A DNA stretch of 15,297 nt. Origin: CAZEJK01 sp964512045 (GTDB taxonomy: Bacteria > Acidobacteriota > Thermoanaerobaculia > Thermoanaerobaculales > Sulfomarinibacteraceae). A model generated the notes under the pieces. It had not been told where the DNA came from. It did no database searches and saw only the letters and a program-made list of their open reading frames with translations. The position numbers and the translations under genes were made by a program. Of the stretch, positions 14,015 to 15,297 are shown one piece after another (positions within the stretch are counted from its first letter, which is position 1; every line of letters begins with the position of its first letter). The stretch is from contig CAZEJK010000122.1 of assembly GCA_964512045.1 (NCBI GenBank), forward strand, positions 1 through 15,297, in the 5' to 3' direction.

Positions 14015-15297
14015 TTACGGTGGCAGGAGGCTGGCGAGCAGCTCGGCGATGTGCTCGGGGTGTGCTCGCGACAGCTGGGTGATCTGGTGACGGCACGAGA
14101 CGCCGCTCGCCACGAGCCGGGAGCCGGGGTCGAGTGCCGCGATCTGGTCGAGAAGCGGCTGCGCCACCTGTCGGGACAGGACGTCCTTGCTGCGCAGCAT
14201 CCCGAACGCTCCGGCCATGCCACAGCAGCCCGTGCTCAACCAGTGGGCGCGCACTCCGGCGTGCTCGAGGAGACCGATGACCCGCTGTGCGTCCGTGAGT
14301 GCCTTGGCGTGACAGTGGCCGTGCACGGCCACCGTGACACCGTCTCCATCGAACGGTACGGCGTCCGGCTCCTTGGCGATGAGATCGGCCAGGAAGTCCT
14401 CGAGGAGCACACACCGCGCCGCCACCTCCTCGGCGCCCGTGAGGGCGAGCTGGCGGTACTCGTCGATGAACATCGAGTAGCACGAGGGCTCGAGAAACAC
14501 GATCGGCTCGGTGGAGTGGGCGAGGACCGTCAGGTTGTGACGAGCCAGGTGCCGGACGGTGTCGATGAGGCCACGGCTGAACGCTGGCCGCCCGCAGCAG
14601 ACGCGGTCCTCGATCAGACGGACCTCGAAGCCGGCAGCCTCCAGAACCGCGACCGCGGCGTGACCGACGTTCGGCTCGTGATAGCGCACCCAGGTGTCAT
14701 CCCACAGCAGCACGACGCCGCGGCGGCCCGAGCCCTCGGGTTGGCGGCCCGCGAACCAGTGGTCGAACCTCTGACGAGCGTAGGTGGGCAGTGGTCGCTC
14801 GGCGTTCAGCCCGAGCGTCCGATCGAGCACGGAGCGGACAGGCCTCGAACCCAGGACCGCGTTGGCCACGGCTGGTGCGACGGTTCCGAGGCGCCCGAGG
14901 AGATCCGCCGCCGCGATCACTCGATCCGTCAGCGGGGTGCCGGCGAGGTGGTGACGTGCATTGAGAATCTCGGCCTTGAGGAGGGCGAGGTCGACGTTGG
15001 ACGGGCACTCCGTCTTGCATGCCTTGCACGACAGGCAGTTGGACAGGGCCGCATCGAGCTCTGCGAGGCGGAGCGGGTCGTCTCCGTCGATGCGGCCGTC
15101 GAGGACCGCGCGGATCGTGTTGGCGCGCCCACGGGTGGACATCAGCTCGTCCGAGGTCGCCACGAACGTCGGGCACATCGTGGGCCCGCTCTTCAGGCAG
15201 CCGCCGCAGCCGTTGCACTGCTCGAGGTTGCCGACGAACGAGCGGTCCTTGTCGACGAAGCCGAGCTCCGGGGGAAACGGGAGGCCAACCTCGTAGC
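14015..15297 (-). CDS. FAD-linked oxidase/Fe-S oxidoreductase, C-terminal part (runs off right edge)
   Basis: The frame is open from the right edge to TAA 14017-14015 (426 complete codons). Two ferredoxin-like [4Fe-4S] sites are visible: CNGCGGC followed by MCP (about 15170-15222), then CLSCKACKTECP (about 15001-15042). Two cysteine-rich CCG modules follow (PF02754), with VCCGRPAF near 14600 and STGCCGMAG near 14225, plus HGHCHAKAL. The stretch after the first site, MCPTFVATSDELMSTRGRAN, is characteristic of large proteins in which a GlcD-like FAD domain is fused to a GlcF-like Fe-S domain. The E. coli example is YdiJ, a D-2-hydroxyglutarate dehydrogenase of about 1000 residues; related enzymes use D-lactate. 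The preceding PFPPELGFVDKDRSFVGNLEQ also fits that linker. The FAD domain itself lies outside the window, so substrate and fusion state cannot be checked. A methionine at 15178 sits inside the first cluster motif and is not the start. Confidence 0.88.
   Translation of the reverse strand, partial: YEVGLPFPPELGFVDKDRSFVGNLEQCNGCGGCLKSGPTMCPTFVATSDELMSTRGRANTIRAVLDGRIDGDDPLRLAELDAALSNCLSCKACKTECPSNVDLALLKAEILNARHHLAGTPLTDRVIAAADLLGRLGTVAPAVANAVLGSRPVRSVLDRTLGLNAERPLPTYARQRFDHWFAGRQPEGSGRRGVVLLWDDTWVRYHEPNVGHAAVAVLEAAGFEVRLIEDRVCCGRPAFSRGLIDTVRHLARHNLTVLAHSTEPIVFLEPSCYSMFIDEYRQLALTGAEEVAARCVLLEDFLADLIAKEPDAVPFDGDGVTVAVHGHCHAKALTDAQRVIGLLEHAGVRAHWLSTGCCGMAGAFGMLRSKDVLSRQVAQPLLDQIAALDPGSRLVASGVSCRHQITQLSRAHPEHIAELLASLLPP

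Overview
The window is GC-rich (about two thirds G+C by eye). It is densely packed with long genes whose codons favour G or C in the third position. Secreted proteins, an LTGC lipobox lipoprotein and a hybrid histidine kinase with a periplasmic two-component propeller point to a Gram-negative bacterium with a complex envelope. Such kinases and this esterase-like lipoprotein family are common in Acidobacteriota, Myxococcota and similar high-GC phyla. That placement is an inference, because no rRNA or other phylogenetic marker is present. I found no tRNA, rRNA, CRISPR array, insertion sequence or phage gene.

Left part (1-3210). A pentapeptide-repeat protein runs off the left edge on the minus strand. 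Divergent from it is a secreted Kp43-like subtilisin-family (S8) protease with a full catalytic triad. The last codons of the protease lie inside two perfect 12-bp hairpins. The second hairpin looks like a terminator shared with the convergent gene, a membrane zinc metallopeptidase of the YugP type (PF04298).

Central part (3356-12544). Four plus-strand genes lie close together: a multi-PAS/GAF sensory protein with no visible output domain, an esterase-fold lipoprotein that has lost both its catalytic Ser and His, a 1294-residue hybrid histidine kinase (signal peptide, about 13 propeller blades, Y_Y_Y domain, TM, PAS, HisKA, HATPase, REC), and a GT-C-type polytopic membrane glycosyltransferase-like protein. 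The last two overlap by 32 bp. This set is the best candidate for an undescribed functional module. A possible reading is envelope or carbohydrate sensing, with the dead esterase as ligand binder or partner, but nothing in the sequence proves that.

Right part (12720-15297). Two minus-strand genes are present. One is a membrane-anchored SpoIIE/RsbU-type PP2C phosphatase with a proline-rich tail. The other is the C-terminal 426 residues of an FAD-linked oxidase/Fe-S oxidoreductase of the YdiJ/D-lactate dehydrogenase-like type, which runs off the right edge. The 175-bp gap between the convergent genes at 12545-12719 holds an A6 run, a small hairpin and short ORFs that I cannot assign.
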